A program made the translations under genes and the position numbers. A DNA stretch of 22,578 nt from Acidobacteriaceae bacterium (lineage in GTDB: Bacteria > Acidobacteriota > Terriglobia > Terriglobales > Acidobacteriaceae): contig JASHVU010000294.1 in the NCBI GenBank assembly GCA_030044455.1, positions 1 to 22,578 on the forward strand, read 5' to 3'. This document shows positions 21,733-22,578 of the stretch, one piece after another. The notes below the pieces were generated by a model, which was not told the origin of the DNA, did not search any database, and saw only the letters and a program-made list of their open reading frames with translations. How positions within the stretch are numbered: position 1 is the first letter of the stretch; the number at the start of each line of letters is the position of its first letter.

Positions 21733-22147
21733 TTACTCGATCCCATTGACACGGAAGACCACGGCCTTTCCGGTGCCGTCGTCCACAAACTCAACGTCCA
21801 TTGGCTGCCAGCCGATATTCAGTGCGGCCCCAACGCCTTCTACAAGCAGGGTACGAGGCTCATTTAACCTGCGCTGTAGGCTTCGATCACAGTCTATATC
21901 TTCCGGATAATAGATCGCCGGGATCGCAAGCACCTTCGTAAAGCCCAGCAGCACGAGCCTGGTGTTCTCCTTCGGCAGCGATTGACAACTGCCGAGAACC
22001 GCCTCTTTCGAGGTGTTGGCGATGTCGCATTCGAATCGAAGTACCGTGACTGCGTGGCCAGCCGGGGAGGTTACCGTGAATTGGGTCTGCGTTGCTTCGC
22101 ACCGTCACGCAGCGTTTTGCAAATGGCTCCGGCGCCGGAATCAGCAC
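21733..22147 (-). pseudogene. Broken hypothetical gene with apparent frameshift
   Basis: The frame from 22104 down to the TAA at 21733 has clear protein character (FTVTSPAGHAVTVLRFECDI, then LVLLGFTKVLAIPAIYYPED and FVDDGTGKAVVFRVNGIE) but no start codon before an in-frame TGA at 22105-22107; the first canonical start, a GTG at 21954, would discard 50 good residues. A second frame immediately upstream (GTG 22147; VLIPAPEPFAKRC) joins it smoothly if 10 nt at 22102-22111 are removed: the residues then read PFAKRCEATQTQFTVTS. Those 10 nt begin with TGCG, as does the sequence after them, which suggests a small slip or duplication. The N-terminus is still missing. The protein is beta-rich, with several Cys, possibly exported. 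I do not recognise the family. A sequencing error or a real pseudogene are both possible. Confidence 0.5.
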
Positions 22148-22221
22148 CGGTTTTTTGCATGGGTCAGCGCCTTCGCCGCTCGATGGGTCAGGGAGTCTTG
22201 CCCTCACTGGGTGCAATCGGC

Positions 22222-22247
22222 AAAAAAGCGAAGTGCTTCCGCTTTTT
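22222..22247. terminator. Bidirectional terminator-like hairpin
   Basis: AAAAAGCG and CGCTTTTT flank a small AAGTGCTTC core, giving a stem with one bulge and A/T tracts on both sides, so it could stop transcription in either direction. No intact gene ends next to it today, which fits the view that this region has lost genes. Confidence 0.45.
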
Positions 22248-22316
22248 ACTGGCCAGAACTTCCTCCAGCGGCCGAGAATCAATTACCTCAAGTGCAGTCG
22301 ATTAGTGTGATTATCA

Positions 22317-22578
22317 ATGCAGCTCTCGCGCCCTGAAGTACGCGGAATCGATCTGGATGCACAAACTCGCTGCGCTCACTTTAGGACTGACCTGGACATC
22401 ATCGCCATCAGGATGAAGTGCTGCGGCGTCTACTACGCCTGCAAGAAATGCCATGAGGCTTTGGCCGGCCATCCGAACGAGTCCTGGCCCCAGGTTGAAT
22501 GGAATCAGTTCGCGGTACTCTGCGGCACTTGCGGATACGAAATGACCATCGAAGAGTACATGGCGAGCAGCTACAGAT
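22317..22578 (+). CDS. CHY zinc-finger protein (N-terminal part, open at right edge)
   Basis: The frame is open from ATG 22317 (in-frame TGA at 22308 just before) to the window end, 87 residues. It shows the CHY zinc-finger ligand pattern: Cys19-x-His21, Cys35-Cys36, Cys42-x-x-Cys45-His46, His52, and Cys69-x-x-Cys72, with the family phrases DLDIIAIRMKCCGVYYACKKC, ESWP and FAVLCGTCG. Bacterial CHY-finger proteins are usually about 100-110 residues, so perhaps 20 residues are missing. The fold binds two or three zinc ions; related eukaryotic proteins (Hot13, RING/CHY E3 ligases) act in protein quality control, while the bacterial role is unknown. No good Shine-Dalgarno is visible. Confidence 0.85.
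   Translation, partial: MQLSRPEVRGIDLDAQTRCAHFRTDLDIIAIRMKCCGVYYACKKCHEALAGHPNESWPQVEWNQFAVLCGTCGYEMTIEEYMASSYR

Noticed and set aside
21028..21867. A 279-codon plus-strand frame
   Set aside because: It begins inside the sedolisin in another frame and ends antisense to the remnant gene; the phrase EAAGVEP in it is a translation of the tmRNA-3'-end word on the opposite strand.

Overview
The window (about 57-60% G+C by eye) most resembles a soil or peat acidobacterium (Acidobacteriota, Terriglobia-like). This is an inference from gene content: several Tat-exported proteins, a CSLREA/FG-GAP giant surface protein, tail-collar and DUF6916-type cassettes, GH29 and six-hairpin glycosidases, and a sedolisin. 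No rRNA, complete tRNA, CRISPR array or transposase gene was found.

Layout. 1-2168 (minus) is the 5' part of a large secreted protein: FG-GAP-like calcium loops, then a CSLREA motif, then a glycine-rich parallel beta-helix; it runs off the left edge. 2565-3038 (plus) is a small Tat-exported protein of the DUF6916 type. It converges on a minus-strand operon (5020 to 3110) of three tandem tail-collar ('microcystin-dependent') proteins followed by a cytoplasmic-looking DUF6916 protein, so two divergent DUF6916-type proteins flank the cassette end. 5491-9781 (plus) holds two Tat-exported glycoside hydrolases: a large six-hairpin enzyme of unassigned specificity and a GH29 alpha-L-fucosidase.

9824-19524 is the most interesting block. 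It holds an MMPL-family lipid exporter (minus), an unknown exported protein (plus), a three-module FAAL-ACP-thioester reductase (minus), and, divergent from it, a membrane fatty-acid desaturase and a cytochrome P450 (plus). Read together, a free fatty acid would be adenylated, loaded on the fused carrier, desaturated and oxidised, released reductively as an aldehyde or alcohol, and perhaps exported by the MMPL pump. This is a plausible small lipid-type natural-product locus; the product is unknown and the order of steps is inferred.

19926-21206 (plus) is a secreted sedolisin (S53) with its catalytic residues intact but almost no propeptide. The rest of the window, 21207-22316, looks like a scar. 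It holds a 20-nt match to the 3' end of a tmRNA (a typical attachment site) and a minus-strand gene remnant whose frame is broken by what looks like a 10-nt insertion. The window ends in the N-terminal 87 residues of a CHY zinc-finger protein (plus, from 22317), open at the right edge.
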